Of a stretch of DNA of 64,000 nucleotides, positions 46,034 to 53,577 are shown one piece after another (within the stretch, counting starts at the first letter, position 1; each line of letters opens with the position of its first letter). A program made the position numbers and the translations under genes. Origin of the DNA: Cladopsammia gracilis (taxonomy: Eukaryota > Cnidaria > Anthozoa > Scleractinia > Dendrophylliidae); contig JAJGOT010000037.1 in NCBI GenBank assembly GCA_022457155.1, forward strand, positions 1,850,001 through 1,914,000. Reading direction: 5' to 3'. The notes below the pieces were generated by a model. The model had not been told where the DNA came from and ran no database searches. It saw only the letters and a list, made by a program, of their open reading frames with translations.

Positions 46034-46111
46034 GCGAATGCTCAGATGGTCTAGTGGTAAAGACGCTGCGTTGTGGCCGCAGAGACCCAGGTTTGAATCC
46101 TGGTCATTGCA
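46034..46111 (+). tRNA. tRNA-His(GTG)-like gene inside the Polinton
   Basis: Anticodon stem CTGCG/CGCAG with loop TTGTGGC, anticodon GTG (46073-46075). T arm CCAGG-TTTGAAT-CCTGG. D stem GTC/GAC. A box TGGTCTAGTGG (46047-46057) fits the Pol III consensus exactly; B box GGTTTGAATCC (46090-46100) differs at one base. Acceptor GC(G)AATG pairs with CATTGC only with one bulged G, and there are about six extra bases between acceptor and D stem, so it may be an impaired tRNA or a tRNA-like RNA. A T-run terminator follows from 46121. Confidence 0.7.
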
Positions 46112-46137
46112 TCTCTCTTTGTTTTTCTTTTTTTCAT

Positions 46138-46146
46138 CATAAAAAG
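46138..46146 (+). promoter_or_regulatory. TATA-like box after the tRNA
   Basis: CATAAAAAG lies 47-55 bp upstream of the ATG at 46193, the same spacing as other genes of the element. Confidence 0.5.
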
Positions 46147-46192
46147 AGTCACCCCTTTCTGGGGAGGGAGTTATTCGGGACACCTCTTCGAC

Positions 46193-46480
46193 ATGCCGCA
46201 AGGGAATCGAACCAAACGACAAAGACGACGACGACGAACCACCCGAGGGTTCACGGGCAAATCGGGACCCAATCCCTCCTTTTTGACGGTGTTGGGAAAA
46301 CGCGGGCAGATGGGCGAGACCTTGCGACGCAAACGAGAACAGACGGGCGGGATCTTAACCGTGCTAGCCTCGGCGGCCAAACTGGGGTACCAACTGGGAA
46401 AAATGAAATCTTACAAAAGGATGGGCGTGACGGGAGCCACGGGTCATTATCGCGGTCGACGCAAACCGTGGGAAGTGTGA
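46193..46480 (+). CDS. Small highly basic protein (core-like)
   Basis: 95 codons, intact: TKRQRRRRRTTRGFTGKSGP, then GILTVLASAAKLGYQLGKM and a basic end YRGRRKPWEV. Arginine-rich ends around a short hydrophobic stretch are typical of adenovirus pX/pVII-like condensing proteins. It is followed ten bases later by the next gene. Confidence 0.6.
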   Translation: MPQGNRTKRQRRRRRTTRGFTGKSGPNPSFLTVLGKRGQMGETLRRKREQTGGILTVLASAAKLGYQLGKMKSYKRMGVTGATGHYRGRRKPWEV

Positions 46481-46489
46481 AAAACAACC

Positions 46490-46756
46490 ATGATCACCAG
46501 ACAAGATGCGCAAAACGTGATTCAAAGCTTGAGAGAATTGGAATGGGAAGAAATTCTACGCCATCCCAAGGATGTCTTGTGGAATCGATGGGATTATCGT
46601 CAGTATCGTCGATTGCGCGCCTTGGCCGAACGAGGTGACTGGGATGCCCTGGTGACCGCGCTTCGGTCTTGCGGGGAAACCCGCGTCAAGGAAAGCGTGG
46701 TAACCTCGATAAAACAACGCACCCCTCGATGGTACGAACACTACCTAGCATCATGA
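46490..46756 (+). CDS. Conserved-type small protein preceding the ATPase
   Basis: 88 codons, intact; MITRQDAQNVIQSLRELEWE, aromatic and charged (NRWDYRQYRRLRALAERGDW). Predicted helical. Its TGA overlaps the start of the packaging ATPase as ATGA (46753-46756). Family not recognised. Confidence 0.6.
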   Translation: MITRQDAQNVIQSLRELEWEEILRHPKDVLWNRWDYRQYRRLRALAERGDWDALVTALRSCGETRVKESVVTSIKQRTPRWYEHYLAS

Positions 46757-47281
46757 TTCGCATGCCGAGCAGCGTCATGGTCGGCGGCCCCTCGGGATGC
46801 GGCAAAACCCAATTGTTGGACGACCTGTTGACGGAACAACGCGCGTTTCAACGGACCCCGGCTCGAATCGTGTACTTTTACGGGGTGTGGCAACCCCGCT
46901 TTGCTGAAATGAAGAAGAAAGGCGTTCGATTTTGTCAAGGCATCCCGACCCCCCTCTCACTTGGGACAATGGTTCGAGGGTCGAGGGGGCGATATTCTGG
47001 TGTTGGACGATCTCATGGAAGAAGGGGGCAACGACAAGCGCGTGTTGGATTTATTCACCAAAGATTCCCATCATCGCAACATCACGGTGTTTTATTTGAC
47101 GCAAGATTTGTTTCCGCCCGGTTAATTTGCCAAGACCATCAACCGAAATGCGCATTATGTCATCGCCTTCAAGAATCCGCGCGATCGCACGGGCATGCGA
47201 AATTTGGCGTTGCAAGCGTTCCCGGACCAATGGCAGGGGGTGATGGACGTGTTCAATCTCTGCACGCAGAATCCCATTTAA
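46753..47281 (+). pseudogene. Packaging ATPase (FtsK/HerA, A32-like), broken
   Basis: Starts at ATG 46753, overlapping the previous stop. Walker A GGPSGCGKTQ is about 14 residues in; Walker B ILVLDDLM comes later in another frame, followed by NITVFYLTQDLFPPG. A single-base indel in the C-run near 46,953 shifts the frame, and an in-frame TAA near 47,124 interrupts it before KTINRNAHYVIAFKNPRDR. Length about 176 codons. The A32-like ATPase drives genome packaging in Polintons and NCLDVs. Confidence 0.9.
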
Positions 47282-47285
47282 TTTA

Positions 47286-47384
47286 ATGTTGGATCTCTAC
47301 CCGGCGTCTGACGATCGGTTTCGGTTGTGGACGAATCTGAGCGAACGAGAAGCGCCTCCGGTGGTCTTTGAAGAAACGGCATGA
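47286..47384 (+). CDS. 32-codon ORF linking ATPase and next gene
   Basis: MLDLYPASDDRFRLWTNLSE and an acidic end; starts four bases after the ATPase stop and overlaps the next start as ATGA (47381-47384). The tight spacing suggests a real cistron, but its small size leaves doubt. Confidence 0.4.
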   Translation: MLDLYPASDDRFRLWTNLSEREAPPVVFEETA

Positions 47385-48243
47385 GTCGTGAAAGTGCACC
47401 CTCCCCGCAACTCATTCGCGATGCGCGGGAGAGCGACGACGCCCTGCTGGATCCGGCTTACCTGGAACAGATGGAACGGTTTTGGGCCACGCTGTCACCG
47501 GCCGGGGTAGGCACGAGCCCCCAACCCGCCGCCACGGCGCGTCCGGCGGGACTGGGGGTGTCAACGGCGTTTTCGTCCCCTCGAGACCTGAACCCGACCG
47601 ACTTGTTGCAAGAAATGGGGTTGGCGGTGTCCCCCCCCCCCCCCACGTCGTGCCTCCTCCTCCTCTTCCTCGTTTCGGTCTCCGTCGCCGTCCCCGCCAC
47701 CCACTCCGTCCGGGACCGTCTCTGGTACGAGAAGGAATTTGGTCATGCATCGGATCCTCAACGCTCCCATGACGACCGAGGAAGAAACGCGATTGCGAAA
47801 ACAATACCGCATCACGGACGAGGATTTGGACAGGTACATGGCCACCCTCCGCGCGTACGAGGTCGCAGGCTCTCCCGCGTCACCTGCCACCGCCGCCCCC
47901 CCCCCCCCCCCCCCCCACGACCGTCTCGACCACCAGGACGGCAGCAGGCGCCCCCGGCGCTCCGGGAGGGTCCCCTTCCTCCTCGTGATCGCCCTCTCCT
48001 CCTCGTTCCCCTCGCAGACGTGGTAGGCGACCCAGAGGACGTCGGGGTCCCGGCCTGACCAATCGACGCAATCAAGAGGAAGTGCGTCGACAAATGGATC
48101 TGTTGGCGGAAGATGCCAGACAGCAAGCCCACAACCGTCGCATCCGCAACATCACGCATGCCAATACCGTGACCACGGTGTACGAAGACAACGGCGAAGC
48201 GCCCACCGTACGACGGACCTCCTCCCGCATCAACAATCCATAA
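47381..48243 (+). pseudogene. Proline-rich structural-type protein (frame breaks at C-runs)
   Basis: Begins MSRESAPSPQLIRDARESDD and DLLQEMGLAVS. Two long C-runs (47,631-47,643 and 47,896-47,916) coincide with frame changes. Between them another frame gives MTTEEETRLRKQYRITDEDL, and after the second the end reads RQMDLLAEDARQQAHNRRIR, ITHANTVTTVYEDNGEAP and stops at 48241-48243. The TNT-TVY-ED-G...RTSSR tail recalls uncharacterised Polinton proteins. C-run length is also the commonest place for assembly error. Confidence 0.55.
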
Positions 48244-48283
48244 AAACGAGGGAAAGAGAAAAAAAACATAGACAGTGATCGCC

Positions 48284-48577
48284 ATGGTTCGAGGCAACGG
48301 GGTTCGTCGACGCGCGACTCCCCGCATCCGACGACGACGGTGTGGAAGGTCCCAACACCAACGGGGAGGAAATCTCCTTCCCATGTTATTTCGCGACTTG
48401 CAACGAACCTTTGGAAAAAAAACCGTGGGCACCTTTGCCAAAGGCGCCTCCAAAGAAGCGCGAGCCTTGGCGTTGGCCAAAGGCAGTGTTGCCGTGGGCA
48501 AAAAGATGAAACGAGCCTTTCAACGGGCAAAAAAACGCATTCCTCCGGAAGTACGAGGACGCCTGATCTTCCTATAA
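48284..48577 (+). CDS. Small basic virion-like protein
   Basis: 98 codons, intact from ATG 48284: MVRGNGVRRRATPRIRRRRC, then a Lys/Ala-rich helix (KGASKEARALALAKGSVAVG) and basic end. Resembles the other core-like proteins nearby (46193, 48621). Confidence 0.55.
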   Translation: MVRGNGVRRRATPRIRRRRCGRSQHQRGGNLLPMLFRDLQRTFGKKTVGTFAKGASKEARALALAKGSVAVGKKMKRAFQRAKKRIPPEVRGRLIFL

Positions 48578-48620
48578 AAAACGGAAAGGAACCCTGCCCA
48601 CGTCATTGTGGGACGACAGG

Positions 48621-48910
48621 ATGCCAAAACGCCGGGCCGTGAAAAGACGTCGACGGCGGCAGACCAGGGGGCTTTAACGCGGGGGTGGCTTGGAAGAACT
48701 GAATCCCCCATGCTGCGTGCCGTGCAATCGCTCATGGGAGGTCAATCCGTGGAAGCCTTGGCGAAAAAAGCCGCGAAAGAATTGGCCAAAGAAACCGTCA
48801 AGAGTGGGGCGCGAGGGGTGGCTCGCAAAATGTCCAGTACCGTGCGAGGCATCAAACAGAGAGCCACGCGGGCCGCGCAACGCGTCAAACGACGTCTGCT
48901 GGGACAATAA
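48621..48910 (+). pseudogene. Small basic virion-like protein, frameshifted
   Basis: ATG 48621 opens MPKRRAVKRRRRRQTRGL and hits a TAA near 48675; the neighbouring frame continues with SLMGGQSVEALAKKAAKELA, KSGARGVARKMSSTVRGIKQ and RVKRRLLGQ. One indel between 48,660 and 48,710 separates basic head and helical body. Paralogue-like to 48284-48577. Confidence 0.5.
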
Positions 48911-48971
48911 AACAAACGGTCGAGAGGGCTTCCGAGGAAAAATCATCATCCTTTGCCGTCGACACTGGATC

Positions 48972-49196
48972 ATGCCGAAAGGAAAACGACAACCACGACG
49001 ACGTGCCCTGCGTCAATACGGAGTCAAAACGCAACGACCCCGCAATCGGCAACACGGAGGCGTGTTTCCTTTACTGACCTTGGTCGTGCCCGCCTTGATC
49101 GCCGCGGGAAAAGCGGCCCCCTTGGGTGCGGCGGGAGGCGCGGCGGGGTTCGGTGCCAAGAAAGCCTTGCAAGCCGCGACGCGTAAACGGAGGTGA
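48972..49196 (+). CDS. pX-like small basic protein with hydrophobic core
   Basis: 75 codons, intact: MPKGKRQPRRRALRQYG, then GGVFPLLTLVVPALIAAG and a Gly/Ala run (GAAGGAAGFGAKKALQAATR) ending basic. Basic head, hydrophobic Leu/Pro segment and Gly-Ala tail match the PX/adenovirus mu-type proteins commonly annotated in Polintons. Confidence 0.65.
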   Translation: MPKGKRQPRRRALRQYGVKTQRPRNRQHGGVFPLLTLVVPALIAAGKAAPLGAAGGAAGFGAKKALQAATRKRR

Positions 49197-49252
49197 AAAA
49201 AAAAACAGAAAACAAAAACAAGAGAAAAGAGAGTGAGAAAAAACCCGTGGAG

Positions 49253-49259
49253 TATAAAG
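49253..49259 (+). promoter_or_regulatory. TATA-like TATAAAG before 49268
   Basis: Only nine bases before the ATG, so either the true start is internal or the element does not act as a TATA box here. Confidence 0.3.
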
Positions 49260-49267
49260 CGAGCACG

Positions 49268-49533
49268 ATGCCTACGGACGGCGGTCGAACCGAGTGTGCG
49301 TCATCCGTCGCATCCATTGTCAATTGCCCTTCTTGAAAAGTGTCTTGAAGGAAGCCGATCAGCATCGACGACAAGAACGAGTGCAATTAGCCAATGCGGA
49401 TCAAATCAATGCCATCAGCGAATTGGCGATGAACACGTTACGGGGCACGGTCCCCCTCTCCCGCGCCAATTATCGAGTGCTACTTCCCCACCGCCAGGCC
49501 TTGCGCGAGATGGGGAAAAAAAGAATTCGATAA
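49268..49533 (+). pseudogene. Conserved small Polinton protein (frameshift near the N-terminus)
   Basis: ATG 49268 reads about 22 codons to a stop. The adjoining frame gives CQLPFLKSVLKEADQHRRQE, INAISELAMNTLRGTVPLSR and LPHRQALREMGKK. The L-K-x-A-x2-Q-R...ISE-A-x-N-x-L-x-G-x-VPL...R pattern is recurrent in invertebrate Polinton small ORFs. Function unknown. Confidence 0.55.
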
Positions 49534-49623
49534 AAAGACGTGGACGTCGAGTTTGCAATCGCAAACGGTGGCGGGTCTCTGGCGCGGGTTGAATTGCGTC
49601 TGCGAAAGAGCCCTCAAGTCGCG

Positions 49624-49902
49624 ATGAATCGCGTGTCGCACCTTATAAGAAGAACGGAACGACGGGAACAAGAACGTCAGGCCACCTTACAGCGCGTGGT
49701 GGAGACCTTGCAAAGTCGAAATCGAGAAGTGGAGAGGCTCGAAAAAGAACTCGACACGCTTCGCGAGCGATTGAGGCAAAAAGAGGATCACGTGGAGGTA
49801 TTGTGTCAACATTTTCTGAATCTACGCGATCGCCAACTCTGCCACTACTGTCGAGTCTACGCCGACGTGTTGGGAGACGGAATCGGCAAAGAACGACCAT
49901 GA
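49624..49902 (+). CDS. Coiled-coil protein with terminal zinc-type CxxC
   Basis: 92 codons from ATG 49624: a long heptad region (ETLQSRNREVERLEKELDTL) and then LCHYCRVYADVL. The upstream open frame lacks an ATG. Its TGA overlaps the next ATG (49899-49902). Possibly scaffolding or regulatory. Confidence 0.55.
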   Translation: MNRVSHLIRRTERREQERQATLQRVVETLQSRNREVERLEKELDTLRERLRQKEDHVEVLCQHFLNLRDRQLCHYCRVYADVLGDGIGKERP

Positions 49903-50543
49903 GCGCGTTCCAGGCCCAAGCCGTCACCGACCCTCGACGGTTTCTTCAATTGCAAGAACAGTACAAGCAACGGTTGATGGAAGACAGTCGATTGAATAAG
50001 GCGGCGACATTGGCGGCCGAAGAAGACGTGTTGCTCAACTCCGACCTGGACCCGGGGCTCAAAGTCGCGTTGGCCAAACCCTTGGCGCATCAAGTGCGCG
50101 TGTGGACCAAACGCGTGCGACAACCGGGCATGACGGCCCCGGGCACGGGAGTGGGGGCGCCGGCGGCGGAGGAGGAGGATCTGGCCGAGGCATCCATTTC
50201 CACCTTCCTCAAACACATGATAAAAGGACGCACCCCGTCGACGCCCGCGCCAGGTCCAAAACCGGCCAAACGGACGGGAACCCCGAAAAAGGTCAGCGTC
50301 AAGAAACTCACGACCCCGTCGGGCATTCCGAGACCCATCCGTCCAAGGCAACTTCCCGTTGACACGCCGGCGTCGGCACCCGGTCCGTCGACGTCCTCGT
50401 CCCTCAGCGGGACGTTGAAGAAACGAGCCAAACAGACGATAGGGAGTGTCGCGAAAAAAACCCAACAAGCGATCCGAGACAAAGCCAAGGCGGCCCTCGA
50501 AAAAAGTGCGAAAAGGGAGTTGGAGAAACTCAAGACGAGTTAG
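49899..50543 (+). CDS. Structural-type protein, Pro/Lys-rich with C-terminal helix
   Basis: 214 codons, intact: helical N-terminal QLQEQYKQRLMEDSRLNKAA, a central ISTFLKHMIKG, a long low-complexity Pro/Ser/Thr/Lys linker, and a basic coiled end (AKAALEKSAKRELEKLKTS). The general plan resembles adenovirus pVI/pV-type minor virion proteins. It overlaps the previous gene and is followed by the PLA2 gene after 14 bp. Confidence 0.55.
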   Translation: MSAFQAQAVTDPRRFLQLQEQYKQRLMEDSRLNKAATLAAEEDVLLNSDLDPGLKVALAKPLAHQVRVWTKRVRQPGMTAPGTGVGAPAAEEEDLAEASISTFLKHMIKGRTPSTPAPGPKPAKRTGTPKKVSVKKLTTPSGIPRPIRPRQLPVDTPASAPGPSTSSSLSGTLKKRAKQTIGSVAKKTQQAIRDKAKAALEKSAKRELEKLKTS

Positions 50544-50557
50544 TTGGATTGGAAGTG

Positions 50558-50933
50558 ATGGGACGCGGTCAAACACCCAAACGAAAAAGGCAACGGGCTC
50601 CCCGCCGGCAAAGAGCCATTCGCGGAGGAAGTTTCGACATTCAAAAGTTACTGGCCAAAACGGGGATCGAATTTCATTGGCCGGGGTATCAATACATGGG
50701 CCCCGGAACGCATCTCGCCAAACGCCTGAAACGAGGGGATCCCGGAAAAAAATCGATTGGATCGATTGGCCAAGCAACACGACATCGATTACGGTCGTGC
50801 CAAGACGTTGCAGGACAAGTGGAAAGCGGACGAAAAAATGATCCGAGGGATTGCTAACCTGCCGGGAAAACACACCCTGACGGAGAAGATTGTGAAAAAA
50901 ATCATGCAAGTCAAGAAACGTTTAAAATTGTGA
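50558..50933 (+). pseudogene. Parvovirus-type phospholipase A2 domain protein, one frameshift
   Basis: Basic head MGRGQTPKRKRQRAPRRQRA, then the calcium-loop motif YQYMGPGTHL and, after an indel in the A7 run near 50,747, the catalytic block AKQHDIDYGRA with HD dyad, followed by ADEKMIRGI and a basic end at 50933. YxGPGT...HDxxY is the parvovirus VP1u/PLA2 signature, also described in adintoviruses and Polintons, where it is thought to help virions cross endosomal membranes. Confidence 0.85.
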
Positions 50934-51017
50934 AAGAACACTTTATTGTAAAATCCAACGTTGCGTTTAAAGTTTAATAAAATCAATCTTTCAAGGTCAA
51001 GACTTGGACGCCTTCGT

Positions 51018-51594
51018 TCACCATTGTTTTTCGATGGCTTGTAAGCGGGGATCCTTCTCGAAATACTCGGGGATAACAAATTCGCCCCCGCGTGCTTGTC
51101 CATCCCAGCCTGCAAATTGTATTTGGCCAATTTACAGAATCCCTCGCAACAGTTGGGTTCCCAGTCGTAACCGTGTCCCGTGTGGTAGGCGGCATCTTTC
51201 TCCTCTTCGCACTCCCTGCACAAAATTTGGTCCAACAAGAGATCGCAGCGCACTTGCCATTGCAGACCCCAACGACGTTCCTCTTTCGTGTCTTTCAAGC
51301 ACTTCGTTTTCTCCCGTTGCAACGTCTCGACTCGAGCGCGGGCCTCTTTCATGTCTGTCGACCACTGCATTTTGTCCCGTCGTGGTAGGTCTCGATTCGA
51401 GCGCGGAGGGACGAGTTGTCGGTCTTCAAGGCCTCGACGCAACTCGGAATCTCGCTCCAGGGTACCCCACTGAGTTGACACGTGACATCCGCCATGGCCG
51501 CTCGCAGGGACAGATTTTCTTTTTTCATTTCGTTCAATTCCTTGGTCAATAACACGTTCTTCACGGACAACGGATCCATCGCGTAGCCCAACAT
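51018..51594 (-). pseudogene. Coiled-coil zinc protein, leftward (two frame breaks)
   Basis: ATG 51594 starts MLGYAMDPLSVKNVLLTKEL with heptads (NEMKKENLSLRAAMADV). A second frame from about 51,400 continues ARARVETLQREKTKCL and then LCRECEEEKDAAYH and NCCEGFCKLAKYN, a CxxC...H...C...C metal site; a last frame ends ...LQAIEKQW at 51018. Minus-strand TATTTAA (51628-51634) lies 34 bp upstream. It shares a coiled-coil-plus-zinc plan with 49624-49902. Confidence 0.55.
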
Positions 51595-51819
51595 CGTGCC
51601 TGTCCTTTTCTCAATCTCTCGAGGCGATTAAATAGAACGGGGTGGGGTGGCGAGAGACCCTGGGGCGAGTGAAGGGAAAAAAATGACCCATACCCCCCAT
51701 GGGTACCCCGTTCCTTCCCGGCATGCTTCGTCCTCCTTCCCGAGGGTATATTAAGAGCAAGGGGTTCCCACCGTTTTCACCCTTCACTCAGTTGTTACAA
51801 GTGACATCCAAAAACAAAC
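51595..51819. promoter_or_regulatory. Divergent promoter between coiled-coil and F-box-like genes
   Basis: Minus-strand TATTTAA at 51628-51634 and plus-strand TATATTAAG at 51747-51755, the latter 65 bp before the ATG at 51820. Confidence 0.55.
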
Positions 51820-52314
51820 ATGGCGTCCAACAAAGTGGTCACCCCCTCGGTGGTGGAAGTCATGCGTGCCAAGCGGAAACGTGTCATGGAGGAGAAGGAG
51901 AAGGAGACCCGGGCCGCCAAACGCGTGAAAGTGGAACCGGTGGGAGAGGAGGAGAAGGATCCATCCCAGACTGCCTTGCTTCCCCATGGAGAGTCTTATT
52001 GGGATTATCTACCCATCATCCTCCAAGAACGGATCCTGGATTTGGCGGTCAGGCAATTGCACCGCGAACGCATGGCACGGGTATGTTTCGTCCTTGTATT
52101 TCATCGTGTTTGCCAACTTCATAAATGGGTCAAATATTCAGTTAGATGTGTCGGTTGCAACCATTGCTCCCGACGACGGCGTTACGGAAGCATCGATCAA
52201 TTATTAGCCAAAAGTGCGTTCCATCGAAAAACCCCATTCCGCCCATTGGACCAATGGCTATTGCAGCGAATGCCACGACGATTTGATGCTGGGTCTTTGA
52301 TGGGGTCTTTGTAA
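51820..52314 (+). CDS. F-box-like N-terminal exon with read-through cysteine module 1
   Basis: ATG 51820. A basic, charged head (RAKRKRVMEEKEKETRAAKR) precedes YWDYLPIILQERILDLAVRQ, an F-box-like helix pair (LP...I...I...), ending LHRERMAR at 52080. There the sequence reads CGG|GTATGT, a good phase-0 splice donor. Reading through instead gives module 1 (52081-52205): ten residues, then VCQLHKWV, CVGCNHCSRRRRYGSIDQLL, and later out-of-family codons to a stop at 52312-52314. A degenerate second module (YCSECHDDLMLG, about 52259-52295) lies in another frame. Spacing before the first Cys is identical to that of the downstream modules that start right after AG acceptors. F-box proteins recruit substrates to ubiquitin ligases; that role is inference. 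Confidence 0.6.
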   Translation: MASNKVVTPSVVEVMRAKRKRVMEEKEKETRAAKRVKVEPVGEEEKDPSQTALLPHGESYWDYLPIILQERILDLAVRQLHRERMARVCFVLVFHRVCQLHKWVKYSVRCVGCNHCSRRRRYGSIDQLLAKSAFHRKTPFRPLDQWLLQRMPRRFDAGSLMGSL

Positions 52315-52383
52315 CCTTTGTGTTTTTGTTTCCTCTTTAACTACAAGGTGATGGTCGAAATCCGCACCTTGCTTAACTACAAG

Positions 52384-52515
52384 GTGATGGTCGAAATCCG
52401 CACCTTGCTTCGCTGTCCTGTCACGCAATGGGTGCGACCCACTCCCAGTCGACGTTCATTTATTATGTGGGACCTCTCTTGCCTCTACCGCCGGCGACGT
52501 GTTTTTAATCTGTAA
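52384..52515 (+). CDS. Cysteine module 3, candidate alternative terminal exon
   Basis: Begins in phase 0 after TACAAG: VMVEIRTLLRCPVTQWVRPT, then CLYRRRRVFNL and stop. The exon head including its acceptor is duplicated as a 36-bp tandem repeat (52339-52374, 52375-52410). The CxxC half is degenerate (single Cys), so this copy may be decayed. Confidence 0.5.
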   Translation: MMVEIRTLLRCPVTQWVRPTPSRRSFIMWDLSCLYRRRRVFNL

Positions 52516-52546
52516 CGCTGTTATTTTTTTCACCCCACAAACACAG

Positions 52547-52708
52547 ATCACGGGACAGTTACGGGAATTGTACCTCTGCCCACGCTCGTTATGGTTGAAC
52601 ACCGAAAAACATACGAACAATCCTATGGTGTGCCAACATTGTAATCGTAAAGTCTTCAAGCGCATAATTGATCGTTTGATTAAAAGAAGGAAACGCAGAG
52701 ATCACTAA
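52547..52708 (+). CDS. Cysteine module 4, candidate alternative terminal exon
   Basis: Starts in phase 0 after a pyrimidine tract ending ACACAG: ITGQLRELYLCPRSLWL, then VCQHCNRKVFKRIIDRLI, a basic KRRKRRDH tail and stop. No ATG at its head, so it depends on an upstream exon. Confidence 0.55.
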   Translation: MTGQLRELYLCPRSLWLNTEKHTNNPMVCQHCNRKVFKRIIDRLIKRRKRRDH

Positions 52709-52736
52709 ATTTAATTTTTTATTTCACACTGTATAG

Positions 52737-52877
52737 TTGATTTTAGAAATACACGACTTGCCCGTTTGCGCCGTTTCTATTTGGGGCGATCCCACTCCGT
52801 CATCTTATTGTCAACATTGTTTGCGACGATGGACAGACGGGGACATTGACGATCGTTTTCTTCTCCGTTTCTTTTAG
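52737..52877 (+). CDS. Cysteine module 5, candidate alternative terminal exon
   Basis: Phase 0 after TGTATAG: LILEIHDLPVCAVSIWGDPT, then YCQHCLRRWTDGDIDDRFLL. Its stop TAG (52875-52877) is the very AG acceptor of the next module, so the two cannot be read as one frame. Confidence 0.55.
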   Translation: MILEIHDLPVCAVSIWGDPTPSSYCQHCLRRWTDGDIDDRFLLRFF

Positions 52878-53123
52878 TTGATGCAAGAACTCGGGCAATC
52901 CATCGTGTGTCCGTGCACCAAATGGGTCACCAATCCCGCGTTGCCTTATTGCCAACACTGTCGACGCATAGAACTGTTTGGACGACTCGATTTTCTTGTC
53001 GCCCATTCCATCGATTGGGCTCACGACGACTTTATGGACAGACACGACGCCGTTTACAACGATGATCACCTGATTGCTTTTGCGGACAAACGTTTCAATT
53101 TACGTTTTTATCAACACGTGTAA
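52878..53123 (+). CDS. Cysteine module 6, candidate alternative terminal exon
   Basis: Phase 0 after TTTCTTTTAG: LMQELGQSIVCPCTKWVTNP, then YCQHCRRIELFGRLDFLVAH and a longer acidic/aromatic tail (DWAHDDFMDRHDAVYNDDHL) to a TAA. AATAAA at 53148-53153 follows, a possible polyadenylation site for this exon. Confidence 0.55.
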   Translation: MMQELGQSIVCPCTKWVTNPALPYCQHCRRIELFGRLDFLVAHSIDWAHDDFMDRHDAVYNDDHLIAFADKRFNLRFYQHV

Positions 53124-53172
53124 TTATTGTTTTAAAAACAATCGTGAATAAATATTGTTGTTGTTTTTTCAG

Positions 53173-53334
53173 ATTCTGGATCAATTGCTGTCTTTTCGCG
53201 TTTGCCCCTTGTGCCTATGGTCTACGCGATCCCCCTTTCAACCCTATCCATGCTGCCATTGCGTGCGGGGACTGGGCCTGGGAAGCATTGACGATTGGAT
53301 GAAATACAAAAAGCGACAAAACCACTCAACGTGA
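53173..53334 (+). CDS. Cysteine module 7, candidate alternative terminal exon
   Basis: Phase 0 after TTGTTTTTTCAG, a strong acceptor: ILDQLLSFRVCPLCLWSTRS, then CCHCVRGLGLGSIDDWM and a basic tail to TGA. No ATG at its head. Confidence 0.55.
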   Translation: MLDQLLSFRVCPLCLWSTRSPFQPYPCCHCVRGLGLGSIDDWMKYKKRQNHST

Positions 53335-53349
53335 CTTCCCTTTTTTCAG

Positions 53350-53577
53350 GTCATGACGCAATTGAAATACCTGATCGTGTGTGGTTTCCTACAATGGACC
53401 ACCCGCAGCGCCGATCCGTGGATTCTATGCAACCATTGCATTCGGTATTTTGCTTTCGGGGCCATTGACGACTGGCTCGAAAAGACCAAACCGCCCCCCA
53501 TCAGAGACTTGCCATTACGGCTTCAATTGACGTCGACCCGACGAGGAAAACACCTGCCAGGGGCGTTCTCCCATTAG
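53350..53577 (+). CDS. Cysteine module 8, candidate alternative terminal exon
   Basis: Phase 0 after CTTCCCTTTTTTCAG: VMTQLKYLIVCGFLQWTTRS, then LCNHCIRYFAFGAIDDWLEK and a tail running into the terminal inverted repeat. Last module of the array. Confidence 0.55.
   Translation, partial: VMTQLKYLIVCGFLQWTTRSADPWILCNHCIRYFAFGAIDDWLEKTKPPPIRDLPLRLQLTSTRRGKHLPGAFSH

Noticed and set aside
49857..50909. 350-codon minus-strand open frame
   Set aside because: Antisense shadow of the 49899 and PLA2 genes caused by codon bias in GC-rich DNA.
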